Shown here: piece after piece, positions 29,032-37,932 of the stretch
Layout: the number at the start of each line of letters is the position of its first letter
How positions within the stretch are numbered: the stretch's first letter is position 1
Assembly: GCF_030053155.1 (NCBI RefSeq)
Contig: NZ_CP125640.1
Coordinates: forward strand, 2,480,001 to 2,544,000
DNA from: Rhizobium sp. BT03
GTDB lineage: Bacteria; Pseudomonadota; Alphaproteobacteria; Rhizobiales; Rhizobiaceae
DNA: 64,000 nt
Reading direction: 5' to 3'
Made by a program: the position numbers and the translations under genes
The notes under the pieces: model-generated
Told to the model about the DNA's origin: nothing
The model's input: the letters and a program-made list of their open reading frames with translations, nothing else
Databases searched by the model: none

Positions 29032-29069
29032 TCCGGCGGGCGCTTTTCGAGCGCCCGCCGGATCCTATT
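29032..29069 (+). terminator. Terminator after rpsO
   Basis: Perfect 12-bp stem TCCGGCGGGCGC (29032-29043) / GCGCCCGCCGGA (29051-29062) with a 7-base loop, then TCCTATTT. It begins five bases past the rpsO stop. Confidence 0.85.
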
Positions 29070-29220
29070 TCGGGACATGGTTCCCGATGAAATGTTCCAG
29101 CCGCGCCCTATCTTCAAGCGGTGGAACGACCGGCGGACCCGGATGGGCCGGTTCTGCCAAACCAACCGTTGACCTGTCATGGGGCAGGATTGCCGGATGC
29201 TTTCGGCCAAGGCTTGTCAG

Positions 29221-29263
29221 AGCTTTGGCCCAGTTTCCCGGGAACTAGGTTCCCTGGGGAAGC
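29221..29263 (+). other. Leader hairpin upstream of pnp
   Basis: Nested dyad: CCAG/CTGG enclosing GGGAAC (29240-29245) and GTTCCC (29249-29254), about 115 bases before the pnp start within a 351-base rpsO-pnp spacer. In enteric bacteria a pnp leader hairpin is cut by RNase III for autoregulation; a similar role here is inferred. The rest of the spacer shows only the rpsO terminator. Confidence 0.4.
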
Positions 29264-29377
29264 TGAGATAAAAGCCTCTCGTTGTCTTGCCCGTGATACG
29301 TCACATTGTTTGCGGTCGACTGTGCGCTGCGCCTTGATATCGGCGATGGCGCGTGCTCCCGCATTGAAGGACAAGTC

Positions 29378-31516
29378 ATGTTTGATACACACACAGTCGA
29401 AATCGAGTGGGCCGGCCGCCCGCTGAAGCTCGAAACCGGCAAGATCGCCCGTCAGGCCGACGGCGCCGTTCTCGCCACCTACGGCGAAACCGTCGTTCTC
29501 GCCACCGTCGTTTCGGCCAAGGCGCCGAAGCCCGGCCAGGACTTCTTCCCGCTCACCGTCAACTACCAGGAAAAGACCTACGCAGCCGGCAAGATCCCCG
29601 GCGGCTATTTCAAGCGCGAGGGACGCCCGAGCGAGAACGAGACGCTCGTTTCCCGCCTGATCGACCGTCCGATCCGCCCGCTTTTCCCTGAGGGCTACAA
29701 GAACGACACGCAGGTCGTCGTCACCGTCATCCAGCACGACCTCGAAAACAATCCCGACATCCTGTCCATGGTCGCGACCTCGGCAGCGCTGACGCTCTCC
29801 GGCGTTCCCTTCATGGGCCCGGTCGGCGGTGCGCGCGTCGGCTACATCAACGGCGAATACGTTCTCAACCCGCATCTCGACGAGATGGACGAATCGAGCC
29901 TCGACCTCGTCGTCGCCGGCACCTACGACGCCGTGCTGATGGTTGAATCCGAAGCCAAGGAACTCAACGAAGAAGTCATGCTCGGCGCCGTCATGTTCGG
30001 CCACAAGGGCTTCCAGCCCGTTCTCGACGCGATCATCAAGCTCGCCGAAGTCGCCGCCAAGGAGCCGCGCGACTTCCAGCCGGAAGACTATTCCGCTCTC
30101 GAAACCGAGATGCTCGGCCTTGCCGAAGGCGAACTTCGTCAAGCCTACAAGATCACCCAGAAGGCTGATCGCTACGCCGCCGTCGACGCCGTCAAGGCGA
30201 AGGTGAAGGCTCACTTCCTCCCCGAGGAAGGCGAAGCCCGCTACACCGCCGAGGAAGTCGGCGCGATCTTCAAGCACCTGCAGGCGAAAATCGTCCGCTG
30301 GAACATCCTCGACACCAAGAGCCGCATCGATGGCCGCGACCTCGAAACCGTTCGTCCGATCGTTTCGGAAGTCGGCCTCCTGCCGCGCACCCATGGTTCG
30401 GCGCTGTTCACCCGCGGTGAAACCCAGGCGATCGTCGTTGCCACGCTCGGCACCGGCGAAGACGAGCAGTATGTCGACAGCCTGACGGGCATGTACAAGG
30501 AGCGCTTCCTGCTCCACTACAACTTCCCTCCCTACTCGGTTGGCGAAACCGGCCGCATGGGCTCCCCGGGCCGTCGTGAAATCGGTCACGGCAAGCTCGC
30601 ATGGCGCGCGATCCGTCCGATGCTGCCGACACCTGAGCAGTTCCCCTACACGCTGCGCGTCGTCTCCGAGATCACCGAGTCGAACGGCTCGTCCTCGATG
30701 GCCACCGTCTGCGGCACTTCGCTCGCACTGATGGATGCCGGCGTTCCGCTCGCCAAGCCGGTTGCCGGTATCGCCATGGGTCTGATCCTGGAAGGCGATC
30801 GCTTCGCCGTTCTCTCCGACATTCTCGGTGACGAAGACCACCTCGGCGACATGGACTTCAAGGTTGCAGGGACCGCCGACGGCATCACCTCGCTGCAGAT
30901 GGACATCAAGATCGCCGGTATCACCGAAGAGATCATGAAGGTCGCCCTTGGCCAGGCTCAGGGCGGTCGCGCCCACATTCTCGGCGAAATGGCGAAAGCC
31001 ATCACCGAAAGCCGCGGCCAGCTCGGCGAATTCGCTCCGCGCATCGAAGTCATGAACATCCCGGTCGACAAGATCCGTGAAGTCATCGGCTCCGGCGGCA
31101 AGGTCATCCGCGAAATCGTCGAAAAGACCGGCGCGAAGATCAACATCGAAGACGACGGCACCGTCAAGATCGCCTCCTCCTCCGGCAAGGAAATCGAAGC
31201 GGCCCGCAAGTGGATCCACTCGATCGTCGCCGAGCCTGAAATCGGCCAGATCTACGAAGGCACGGTTGTCAAGACCGCCGACTTCGGCGCCTTCGTCAAC
31301 TTCTTCGGCGCCCGCGACGGCCTCGTCCACATCTCGCAGCTCGCCTCCGAGCGCGTTGCCAAGACGCAGGACGTCGTCAAGGAAGGCGACAAGGTCTGGG
31401 TCAAGCTGCTCGGCTTCGACGAACGCGGCAAGGTTCGCCTGTCGATGAAGGTCGTCGACCAGGCCACCGGCCAGGAGATCGCGAACGAGAAGAAGAAGGA
31501 AGAAGCGGCCGAATAA
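29378..31516 (+). CDS. pnp: Polyribonucleotide nucleotidyltransferase
   Basis: Phosphorolytic 3'-5' exoribonuclease of the degradosome. 712 residues from ATG 29378 ([16 protein letters not shown]) with GAAGGA upstream. Two RNase PH domains contain [20 protein letters not shown] and FTRGETQAI. The KH domain shows [20 protein letters not shown], and the C-terminal S1 domain shows [16 protein letters not shown] and [10 protein letters not shown]. The tail is Lys/Glu-rich. Confidence 0.98.
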   Translation: MFDTHTVEIEWAGRPLKLETGKIARQADGAVLATYGETVVLATVVSAKAPKPGQDFFPLTVNYQEKTYAAGKIPGGYFKREGRPSENETLVSRLIDRPIRPLFPEGYKNDTQVVVTVIQHDLENNPDILSMVATSAALTLSGVPFMGPVGGARVGYINGEYVLNPHLDEMDESSLDLVVAGTYDAVLMVESEAKELNEEVMLGAVMFGHKGFQPVLDAIIKLAEVAAKEPRDFQPEDYSALETEMLGLAEGELRQAYKITQKADRYAAVDAVKAKVKAHFLPEEGEARYTAEEVGAIFKHLQAKIVRWNILDTKSRIDGRDLETVRPIVSEVGLLPRTHGSALFTRGETQAIVVATLGTGEDEQYVDSLTGMYKERFLLHYNFPPYSVGETGRMGSPGRREIGHGKLAWRAIRPMLPTPEQFPYTLRVVSEITESNGSSSMATVCGTSLALMDAGVPLAKPVAGIAMGLILEGDRFAVLSDILGDEDHLGDMDFKVAGTADGITSLQMDIKIAGITEEIMKVALGQAQGGRAHILGEMAKAITESRGQLGEFAPRIEVMNIPVDKIREVIGSGGKVIREIVEKTGAKINIEDDGTVKIASSSGKEIEAARKWIHSIVAEPEIGQIYEGTVVKTADFGAFVNFFGARDGLVHISQLASERVAKTQDVVKEGDKVWVKLLGFDERGKVRLSMKVVDQATGQEIANEKKKEEAAE

Positions 31517-31540
31517 GCCGCGTCTCCCTGATTGAAATCC

Positions 31541-31568
31541 GGGCGCGGGAATCTTCCGCGCCCTTTTT
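31541..31568 (+). terminator. Terminator after pnp
   Basis: GGGCGCGG (31541-31548) / CCGCGCCC (31556-31563) stem with a 7-base loop, then TTTTTG; 25 bases past the pnp stop. Confidence 0.85.
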
Positions 31569-31581
31569 GTATCCTGGTTTT

Positions 31582-31627
31582 GCGCATGTCGTGGCCGCAC
31601 AACCGCTCAACACTTTGCGCGACATGC
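31582..31627. repeat. RIME-like palindromic repeat, GCATGTCG subtype
   Basis: GCGCATGTCG and CGACATGC arms around CCGCACAACCGCTCAACACTT. It shares ACCGCT-CA-ACACTTT and the arm sequence with the copies at 37373 and 43389. Confidence 0.75.
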
Positions 31628-31646
31628 TTTTAACGAGACGAGATCC

Positions 31647-32663
31647 ATGAGCCGCGAGACGCTGAAGACCCTGTTCCATCCCTTTGCCAGCGACACAGTC
31701 CAGGCGCCCGGCGAGGGCGAGCGCGTGCTCTTCCTCGGCGCCGAGGCAGGCTTTGCGCTGCCGGAAGGTTTCGCCGCCTCGCTCAGCGCCGTCCAGGGCT
31801 TCCGGCCGCTCTACCGGCAGCTGCTGGCCCAGCGGATCGACGCCAAACCCGAGATCGACGGCGAGGACTACGATGCCGCCCTGGTGCTCTGCACCAAGCA
31901 CAAGGGCGAGAACGAGGCCAATCTCGCCGCGGCCATCGCCCGCACGCGTATGGGCGGCCTGATCGTCGTTGCCGGCGCCAAGGAAGACGGCATTCAGCCG
32001 CTGCGCAAGCGCCTGGAAGGCTTCGGTCTCGCCATCGACCATATGCCGAAATATCACGGCGTCGCCTTCTGGTTCGGCCGCCCTGCCGATGCCGGCGAGA
32101 TCGTCTCCAGGCTGGCAAAGGCGCCGGTGCGCGTCGACGGCCGATTCAATGCCACCGCCGGCATGTTCTCGCATGACCGGATCGATGCCGGGTCGGAACT
32201 GCTCGCCTCGCGCCTGCCGCAGGATTTTACCGGCGACGTTGCCGATTTCGGCGCCGGATGGGGTTATCTCTCCGTCGAGCTGGCACAGAGGTCGCGCGGA
32301 CTGACCCGTCTCGACCTCTACGAGGCCGACCACGCGGCTCTCGAGGCTGCGAGGGATAATCTGGCGGAGAACTGCCCGAACGCGCCCGCGCGCTTCTTCT
32401 GGCACGATCTGGCGGGCGAACCGGTCAAGGACAAATACGACCTCGTCATCATGAACCCGCCCTTCCACGAAGGGCACGCCGCTGAGCCGGCGCTCGGCCA
32501 GGCGATGATCAAGACTGCCGCATCCGCGCTTCGCGGCGGCGGCCGCCTGATGCTGGTCGCCAATCGCGGCCTGCCCTACGAGCCGGTTCTGGCGGCAAAC
32601 TTCAGGGAAAGCGGCGAAACCTGCCGCAACGCCCGCTTCAAGGTTCTCTGGGCGAAGAAGTAA
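31647..32663 (+). CDS. rsmC: Class I SAM-dependent rRNA methyltransferase (RsmC-like)
   Basis: 338 residues. The N-terminal half is a degenerate methyltransferase domain, as in RsmC (16S rRNA m2G1207). The C-terminal half carries the SAM site VADFGAGWGYLSVELAQ and the catalytic NPPFHEG motif. PVRVDGRFNATAGMFSHDRIDAGSELL before it is typical of RsmC/RlmG. Specificity for G1207 is inferred by similarity of layout. It stands alone, after the pnp terminator and a palindromic repeat, and converges with the hicB fragments. Confidence 0.85.
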   Translation: MSRETLKTLFHPFASDTVQAPGEGERVLFLGAEAGFALPEGFAASLSAVQGFRPLYRQLLAQRIDAKPEIDGEDYDAALVLCTKHKGENEANLAAAIARTRMGGLIVVAGAKEDGIQPLRKRLEGFGLAIDHMPKYHGVAFWFGRPADAGEIVSRLAKAPVRVDGRFNATAGMFSHDRIDAGSELLASRLPQDFTGDVADFGAGWGYLSVELAQRSRGLTRLDLYEADHAALEAARDNLAENCPNAPARFFWHDLAGEPVKDKYDLVIMNPPFHEGHAAEPALGQAMIKTAASALRGGGRLMLVANRGLPYEPVLAANFRESGETCRNARFKVLWAKK

Positions 32664-32666
32664 GCC

Positions 32667-32843
32667 TTATGCAGCCTCGATTTCCTTGCGGGCCGCACTC
32701 GCAAGGAAAGCCGTACGGGTGAGGCCGCGCTCTTTCGCAACCTTGTCGATTGCCTCAAGCATGCCTTTGTCGAAAGTGACATTGCAGCGCCGCGCGTCTG
32801 AAAAGACGCGCAAAGGACGCTGTAACACTTTGAGTTGCTGCAT
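32667..32843 (-). pseudogene. C-terminal fragment of a HicB-type antitoxin
   Basis: 58 codons from ATG 32843 to TAA. Residues 20-58 (NVTFDKGMLEAIDKVAKERG, LTRTAFLASAARKEIEAA) form the ribbon-helix-helix/DNA-binding tail normally found at the C-terminus of rhizobial HicB-like antitoxins. Residues 1-19 are encoded by the palindromic repeat, which also supplies the ATG. Together with the fragment at 32878-33165 it represents one gene cut in two, in different reading frames. It could still be translated as a short DNA-binding peptide. No hicA toxin gene is visible nearby. Confidence 0.7.
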
Positions 32844-32892
32844 AATTTTGTCCTTAAATCGTTTCCGATTTAAGGAATTATGCAGTAGCTCG
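32792..32892. repeat. Double-hairpin repeat inserted in hicB
   Basis: Two hairpins: GCGCGTCT (32792-32799) with AGACGCGC (32804-32811), and CTGCATAATT (32838-32847) with AATTATGCAG (32876-32885) enclosing CCTTAAATCG / CGATTTAAGG. Sequence of this kind is common between genes in Rhizobium. It separates the two HicB fragments and provides the stop of one and the start of the other. Confidence 0.8.
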
Positions 32893-33165
32893 AACGGTGC
32901 GCGTTGCGTCTTCGATAAAAGGAACGCGCGTCAGAAAAGCACCCTCGGCCAGCTGCGCGCGGATATCCTGCCGGGAGCTGATCTCGTCATATGAAGAAGG
33001 CAGCGGCAGAGTTTCGTCTTCCGCCCAAAGGCGAAGGGCTTCTATGGCGTTCGCAGTAAGGTCTTCTTCCTCGTCAGCAGCGGAGAATACCGAGGGCAGA
33101 TCCGGAAAGCTGATCCCGAAAGCGCTGTCGCTGTCCTTATGCACGAGAGCAATGAAATATTTCAT
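32878..33165 (-). pseudogene. N-terminal fragment of a HicB-type antitoxin
   Basis: 95 codons. MKYFIALVHKDSDSAFGISF, FPDLPSVFSAADEEEDL and AIEALRLWAEDETLP match the N-terminal partial RNase-H-like domain of HicB. FLTRVPFIEDATRTVRA is where the DNA-binding tail should continue, but the frame meets a TAA inside the inserted palindrome. The domain itself is intact and may fold. The region upstream (33166-33248) has no complete hicA. Confidence 0.75.
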
Positions 33166-33248
33166 GACTAGTCACTCACACTCCATTCTGCGCGTTCCGC
33201 GGATCGAGGCCATTCCTCCTCCAAGATAACTCTTCCAGACAAAACAAC

Positions 33249-33284
33249 AAAGGCCATGCGCATTATGATGCGCATGGCCTTTTA
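33249..33284. terminator. Terminator of the fab operon
   Basis: Perfect 15-bp stem AAAGGCCATGCGCAT (33249-33263) / ATGCGCATGGCCTTT (33268-33282), flanked by A and T tracts on both sides. It follows the fabI stop at 33307 on the - strand and can act in both directions. Confidence 0.85.
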
Positions 33285-33306
33285 GAAGCTTCTGAATAAG
33301 GGCTCT

Positions 33307-34113
33307 CTACTCGACGTCGGCCCTGCGCAGCGTGTCCAGGGTCGGCATGGAGGTGACGTTGAAACCGGCGTCGACGAAGTGGATTTCGCCGGTGACGCCG
33401 GCGGAAAGGTCGGAGAGCAGGTAGAGAGCCGAATTGCCGACCTGATCGATGGTGACTGTCTTGCGCAGCGGCGCGTTGCGCTGGTTCCAGGAGAGGATCG
33501 CGCGCGCATCGGAGATACCGGCGCCGGCGAGCGTGCGGATCGGGCCGGCCGATATGGCGTTGACGCGGATGCCGCGCGGGCCGTAATCGGCGGCGAGATA
33601 GCGCACCGAAGCCTCGAGCGCTGCCTTGGCGACACCCATGACGTTGTAATTCGGGATGACGCGCGTCGAGCCGTTATAGGTCAAGGTCAGCATCGCACCG
33701 CCATCTTCCATCAGCGGCGCGCAGCGCCTGGCGATCTCGGTGAAGGAGAAACAGGAAATGACCATGGTGCGGCTGAAATTCTCGCGCGTCGTATCGGCGT
33801 AGAGACCCTTCAGCTCGTTCTTGTCGGAAAAACCGATGGCGTGGACGATGAAATCCAGCTTGCCCCAGCGCCCTTCGATCGCGTCGACCAAGGCATCGAC
33901 CGAAGCGATGTCCTCGACGTCGCAGGGCAGCACGAAATCCGAGCCGACTTCGGCCGCAAGCGGCTTGACGCGCTTGCCGAGCGCATCGCCCTGATAGGTG
34001 AAGGCGAGGTCCGCACCCTGTGCGGCGAGAGCCTTCGAAATTCCCCAGGCGATCGAGTGGTTGTTGGCGACGCCCATGATGAGGCCGCGCTTACCCTGCA
34101 TGATTCCAGTCAT
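33307..34113 (-). CDS. fabI: Enoyl-[acyl-carrier-protein] reductase (NADH)
   Basis: Last step of fatty-acid elongation. 268 residues from ATG 34113 (MTGIMQGKRGLIMGVANNHS); the frame is open upstream inside fabB. NNHSIAWGISKALAAQGA is the FabI-type nucleotide-binding segment. The catalytic Tyr-x6-Lys is in NYNVMGVAKAAL. GPIRTLAGAGISD follows, the site of triclosan-type inhibitors in known FabIs. Four bases downstream of fabB, so part of fabA-fabB-fabI. Confidence 0.95.
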   Translation of the reverse strand: MTGIMQGKRGLIMGVANNHSIAWGISKALAAQGADLAFTYQGDALGKRVKPLAAEVGSDFVLPCDVEDIASVDALVDAIEGRWGKLDFIVHAIGFSDKNELKGLYADTTRENFSRTMVISCFSFTEIARRCAPLMEDGGAMLTLTYNGSTRVIPNYNVMGVAKAALEASVRYLAADYGPRGIRVNAISAGPIRTLAGAGISDARAILSWNQRNAPLRKTVTIDQVGNSALYLLSDLSAGVTGEIHFVDAGFNVTSMPTLDTLRRADVE

Positions 34114-34117
34114 ATTA

Positions 34118-35350
34118 TTATCCGTTATGGCGCTGGAAGACGAGCGTGGCGTTCGTCCCGCCGAAGCCGAAGGAGTTGGAGAGGGCGATATCGATCTTCG
34201 CATTGTCGATACGCTTGCGCACGATCGGCACGCCTTCGAATTCGGGATCGAGCTCGCTGATATGGGCGCTTTCGCCGATGAAGCCATTCTGCATCATCAG
34301 CAGGGAATAGATCGATTCCTGCACGCCGGCCGCACCCAGCGAATGGCCGGTCAGCGACTTGGTCGACTGGATATGCGGGATCTTGGCGCCGAATACCTCG
34401 CGGATGGCGCCGATTTCCTTGCTGTCGCCGACCGGCGTCGAAGTGCCGTGGGTGTTGACGTAGTCGACGTCGCCTTTGACGGTAGAAAGCGCCTGGCGCA
34501 TGCAGCGGATGGCGCCCTCGCCCGAGGGGGCGACCATGTCGTAACCGTCCGACGTTGCGCCGTAGCCGACGATTTCGGCGTAGATCTTGGCGCCGCGGGC
34601 CTTGGCGCGCTCCAGCTCTTCGAGCACCAGCACGCCGGCGCCGCCGGCGATGACGAAGCCGTCGCGGTTGACGTCATAGGCGCGCGAGGCGCTGTCCGGC
34701 GTCTCGTTGTACTTGGAGGACATGGCGCCCATGGCGTCGAACAGATTGGACATGGTCCAGTCGAGATCTTCGTGGCCGCCGGCGAACATCACGTCCTGCT
34801 TGCCCCACTGGATCATTTCGGCGGCATTGCCGATGCAATGCGCCGATGTCGAGCAGGCCGACGAGATCGAGTAATTGACGCCGTGGATCTTGAACCAGGT
34901 GGCGAGTGTGGCCGATGCGGTCGAGGACATTGCCTTCGGCACGGCAAAGGGGCCGATGCGCTTCGGGCTGTTGTTCTTGACGGTGATGTCGGCCGCCTCG
35001 ATGAGGGTGCGGGTGGACGGGCCGCCCGAGCCCATGATGATGCCGGTGCGCTCGTTCTGAGCGTAGTCCTTCTCTTCCAGCCCGGAATCGGCAAGTGCCT
35101 GCTTCATGGCGACATGGTTCCAGGCGCCGCCCTGCGACAGGAAGCGCATGGCGCGGCGATCGACCAGTTCGGCGAGCTCCGCGGCGCCGAGCTTGGGGCT
35201 GCCCCAAACCTGGCATTTGAAGCCGTGCTCTGCGAAATCGCTGGAGAAAGAGATACCCGACTTTGCCTGCCGCAAGGATTCGGTGACTTCGGCGGCGTCG
35301 TTTCCGATCGAGGACACGATACCCAGACCCGTGACAACTACCCGTCTCAT
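34118..35350 (-). CDS. fabB: 3-oxoacyl-[acyl-carrier-protein] synthase I
   Basis: Condensing enzyme required for unsaturated fatty acids. 410 residues. The active-site Cys is in [12 protein letters not shown], with His in [11 protein letters not shown] and GHSLGAAGV. The C-terminal [12 protein letters not shown] is standard. Partnered with fabA and fabI. A short hairpin lies in the fabA-fabB gap. Confidence 0.97.
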   Translation of the reverse strand: MRRVVVTGLGIVSSIGNDAAEVTESLRQAKSGISFSSDFAEHGFKCQVWGSPKLGAAELAELVDRRAMRFLSQGGAWNHVAMKQALADSGLEEKDYAQNERTGIIMGSGGPSTRTLIEAADITVKNNSPKRIGPFAVPKAMSSTASATLATWFKIHGVNYSISSACSTSAHCIGNAAEMIQWGKQDVMFAGGHEDLDWTMSNLFDAMGAMSSKYNETPDSASRAYDVNRDGFVIAGGAGVLVLEELERAKARGAKIYAEIVGYGATSDGYDMVAPSGEGAIRCMRQALSTVKGDVDYVNTHGTSTPVGDSKEIGAIREVFGAKIPHIQSTKSLTGHSLGAAGVQESIYSLLMMQNGFIGESAHISELDPEFEGVPIVRKRIDNAKIDIALSNSFGFGGTNATLVFQRHNG

Positions 35351-35373
35351 CTGATCAAACCTTTTTTGTTTCG

Positions 35374-35399
35374 TGAACCGCTTAATATGATGCGGTTCA
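35374..35399 (-). other. Hairpin between fabA and fabB
   Basis: TGAACCGC (35374-35381) and GCGGTTCA (35392-35399) on the + strand. On the transcribed - strand the stem starts at the fabA stop codon and is followed by A-rich, not T-rich, sequence, so it is not a terminator. It may tune fabB relative to fabA. Confidence 0.4.
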
Positions 35400-35912
35400 G
35401 GCCGTCTTGTCCTTCGAGAGACCGACGCGAAGATCGGCCGCCTGGTATATGGTCTCGCCGTCCGCCTTCAGCCAGCCGTCGGCCGTGCCGAGGACCAGAC
35501 GGCCGCGCATGACACGCTTGAAGTCGATGCCATATTCGATCAGCTTCGTATGCGGGCGGACCATGCCCTTGAATTTCACTTCGCCCGTCGACAGCGCCAT
35601 GCCGCGGCCTTCCTCGCCGAGCCAGCCCAGGAAGAAGCCGGTCAGCTGCCACATGCCGTCAAGGCCGAGGCAGCCCGGCATGATCGGATTGCCTTCGAAA
35701 TGGCAGGGGAAATACCAGTCGTCGGGACGTACGTCGTATGCGGCTCGGAGATAACCCTTGTCGAAGGCCCCGCCGGTTTCGGAAATTTCGGTGATGCGGT
35801 GAACCATCAGCATGGGCGGCAGAGGAAGCTGCGCATTGCCGGGCCCGAACAGCTCGCCATGTGCGCAGGCGATGAGTTCGTCGTACGAGAAGCTGGACTG
35901 TCTGGTCGTCAT
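35397..35912 (-). CDS. fabA: 3-hydroxydecanoyl-ACP dehydratase/isomerase
   Basis: Introduces the cis double bond for unsaturated fatty acids. 171 residues. The catalytic His is in [20 protein letters not shown], and the Asp is in [13 protein letters not shown]. First gene of the fabA-fabB-fabI operon, divergent from irr, an arrangement typical of rhizobia. Confidence 0.96.
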   Translation of the reverse strand: MTTRQSSFSYDELIACAHGELFGPGNAQLPLPPMLMVHRITEISETGGAFDKGYLRAAYDVRPDDWYFPCHFEGNPIMPGCLGLDGMWQLTGFFLGWLGEEGRGMALSTGEVKFKGMVRPHTKLIEYGIDFKRVMRGRLVLGTADGWLKADGETIYQAADLRVGLSKDKTA

Positions 35913-36212
35913 AAAGTTTCTTTTTCCCCCCGCGTGAGCCCGTGGATGTGAACATGTAGTCCAAGTTCTTCAGAAAATGAAGCACGAGCAAGGCAGCTTC
36001 ATTCATGGTCCCGGACCAAGCTTGCGCTATTATTTGGTGGTCGCATACAGGAAGGCCAGGGCTGCGACCAGACCTATTTGCGTTAAAAGCCGGTTTTGGC
36101 CGCGTTTATCAGGCTCTTGTCCCCATTGAACTATTGAAAGGCTCCTGTGCAAAAGTTATACCGCTTGAAGAAACATGATTGATTTATGCAGGAATAACCG
36201 GAGTTGGTTTTG
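35913..36212. other. Divergent promoter region of fabA and irr
   Basis: 300 bases. A leftward frame of about 40 codons ending at 36030 has a hydrophobic end (QIGLVAALAFLYATTK) but no acceptable start codon with a ribosome site, so I do not call it. I see no convincing iron-control element. Confidence 0.35.
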
Positions 36213-36632
36213 ATGACGGGTGCACTCCCGATCGCCATAGAGGTCAGGCTGCGCGGTGCGGGCCTGCGTCCCACCCGCCAGCGTGTCGCGCTCGGCGACC
36301 TCCTGTTTGCCAAGGGCGACCGGCATTTGACCGTCGAGGAACTGCATGAGGAGGCGGTTGCCGCCGGCGTGCCGGTGTCGCTGGCAACCGTCTACAACAC
36401 GCTGCACCAGTTCACCGAAGCCGGTCTTATCCGCGTTCTCGCCGTCGAGAGCGCCAAGACCTATTTCGACACCAATGTTTCCGACCACCATCATTTCTTC
36501 GTCGAAGGCGACAACGAGGTGCTCGACATTCCCGTCAGCAACCTGACGATCGCCAATCTGCCGGAGCCGCCTGAGGGCATGGAAATCTCCCATGTCGACG
36601 TGGTGATCCGCCTGCGGGCAAAGCAAGGTTGA
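36213..36632 (+). CDS. irr: Iron response regulator Irr (Fur family)
   Basis: 139 residues from ATG 36213, nine bases after GGAG. The winged helix (LRPTRQRVALGDLLF, LATVYNTLHQFTEAGLI) is followed by a dimer domain with the Irr-type histidine run SDHHHFF. There is no cysteine, so the N-terminal GCPWQD haem motif of Bradyrhizobium Irr is absent, as reported for R. leguminosarum. Irr controls haem and iron genes under iron limitation. It is divergent from fabA. Confidence 0.93.
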   Translation: MTGALPIAIEVRLRGAGLRPTRQRVALGDLLFAKGDRHLTVEELHEEAVAAGVPVSLATVYNTLHQFTEAGLIRVLAVESAKTYFDTNVSDHHHFFVEGDNEVLDIPVSNLTIANLPEPPEGMEISHVDVVIRLRAKQG

Positions 36633-36645
36633 CGACACGGCGGCG

Positions 36646-37281
36646 TCACATGACATCGTCGGGATGCCGTCCGGGCTTGTGCTTGTAAATCGGAAAAGTC
36701 CAGCCGAACCACAGGGCGCCGCCGCGCACCGCAAAGGCCGCGACGACGCCGCAGGCAGACGCCAGATAAAGCGGCATTCCGAGCGCATTGGCAAACGTGA
36801 ACACGCCGGCGCCGACGAGGGCCGCGGTCACGTAGATTTCCGGCCTGAGCAGCACCGAAGGCTCGTTTGCCATCAGATCGCGCAGAATGCCGCCGAAGGT
36901 GGCGGTCAGCGTGCCGGTGACGATCGCGATGGTCGGCGAGCCGGTGGCCGCCAGCCCCTTGGCAGCACCCAGCACGCAATAGGCGGCAAGGCCGATCGCA
37001 TCCAGCCAGATCAGCAGCCGATAGCGCGATTCCAAGAGATGGGCGGTGAAGAAGACGATGACGCCCATGATGCAGCAGATAAGGATATAGGCGGGGTTCA
37101 ACACCCAGAAGACCGGCACACGGCCGAGCACGATATCGCGCACGGTGCCGCCGCCCGTTCCCGTCACCATGGCGAAAAACAGAAAGCCGATCAGATCCAG
37201 CTGCTTGCGCGAGGCGGCGAGCGCGCCCGTGGCGGCAAACAGCGCAATGCCGGCATAATCGAGATAGACGAGCAGAGACAT
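36646..37281 (-). CDS. TRIC / UPF0126 family membrane protein (YicG-like)
   Basis: 211 residues from ATG 37281 (MSLLVYLDYAGIALFAATGA). Seven hydrophobic helices with two repeats. Each has the glycine-rich kink: MVTGTGGGTVRDIVLG and IVTGTLTATFGGILRDLM. Prokaryotic relatives form trimeric potassium-permeable channels; physiological role here unknown. Convergent with irr. Confidence 0.9.
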   Translation of the reverse strand: MSLLVYLDYAGIALFAATGALAASRKQLDLIGFLFFAMVTGTGGGTVRDIVLGRVPVFWVLNPAYILICCIMGVIVFFTAHLLESRYRLLIWLDAIGLAAYCVLGAAKGLAATGSPTIAIVTGTLTATFGGILRDLMANEPSVLLRPEIYVTAALVGAGVFTFANALGMPLYLASACGVVAAFAVRGGALWFGWTFPIYKHKPGRHPDDVM

Positions 37282-37372
37282 GCGAGCCCCGGAACCGCGG
37301 AATATCTCACCAAAAACCACGGCGGCAAGGGCGGCGCAAGGCGGTGCGGCCATAAAGGTAGAGTCTTTATTT

Positions 37373-37424
37373 GATGCATGTCGTTGACCCAAAACCGCTG
37401 CACACTTTGTGGGCGACATGCATC
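37373..37424. repeat. RIME-like palindromic repeat, GCATGTCG subtype
   Basis: Arms GATGCATGTCG (37373-37383) and CGACATGCATC (37414-37424), inner ACCC / GGG around AAAACCGCTGCACACTT. Same family as 31582 and 43389. Confidence 0.8.
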
Positions 37425-37457
37425 GGGCTGCAGAGCCTTATCCAAAAGAGGAAAGCC

Positions 37458-37931
37458 GTGAAAACGCTGGTGCTCGCCGTTCTGAACATTCTCCTGCTGG
37501 TGATCATGCCGGTCGTGGCCTTCGGCCAGCAATCGCTGATCTCCGATCCGGAGATCTACGAGAAGAAACATTTCCAGGAGCAGTGCAAGGCGGCCGAATT
37601 CGCCGATGGCTTCGTTACCCGGCAGGACATCAACAATGACGGCCTGATCGATGCGGTGGTCAACGAGGGCGAACTCACCTGCGACGGGCAGAAGGGTCCG
37701 CAATGCAACGACGACGGCTGCACCTATAATTTCTATCTGCAGGTGGCCGAAGGCGGTTATTTCATGATCGCGACGGCGCAGATCTACGGCTATGACTTCG
37801 TCCAGCGCTTCGGCAACATGGTGCTGGCGATGAAGATGCACCCGCGTTTCTGCGACCGAACCGAGGGTGACCCCTGCATCGTGACGGCCCGCGTGCGCGG
37901 CACGAAATTCGTCACCATTTCAAAAAAGTAA
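37458..37931 (+). CDS. Exported hypothetical protein with an EF-hand-like loop
   Basis: 157 residues from GTG 37458, eleven bases after GAGG. A signal peptide (KTLVLAVLNILLLVIMPVVAFG) precedes the mature part. RQDINNDGLIDAVVNEGEL has the spacing of a calcium-binding D-x-N-x-D-G loop. Five cysteines (EQCKAA, LTCDG, PQCND, GCTYN, RFCDR and DPCIV provide six in total) suggest disulfides. Many rhizobia encode similar proteins; function unknown. It starts directly after the palindromic repeat 37373-37424. Confidence 0.75.
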   Translation: MKTLVLAVLNILLLVIMPVVAFGQQSLISDPEIYEKKHFQEQCKAAEFADGFVTRQDINNDGLIDAVVNEGELTCDGQKGPQCNDDGCTYNFYLQVAEGGYFMIATAQIYGYDFVQRFGNMVLAMKMHPRFCDRTEGDPCIVTARVRGTKFVTISKK

Positions 37932-37932
37932 C

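Noticed and set aside
29177..31600. 807-codon open frame opposite pnp
   Set aside because: Antisense of a highly conserved gene, repetitive acidic composition, no motif.
36030..36159. Leftward 40-codon frame ending in a hydrophobic segment between fabA and irr
   Set aside because: No ATG, GTG or TTG with a usable ribosome site.
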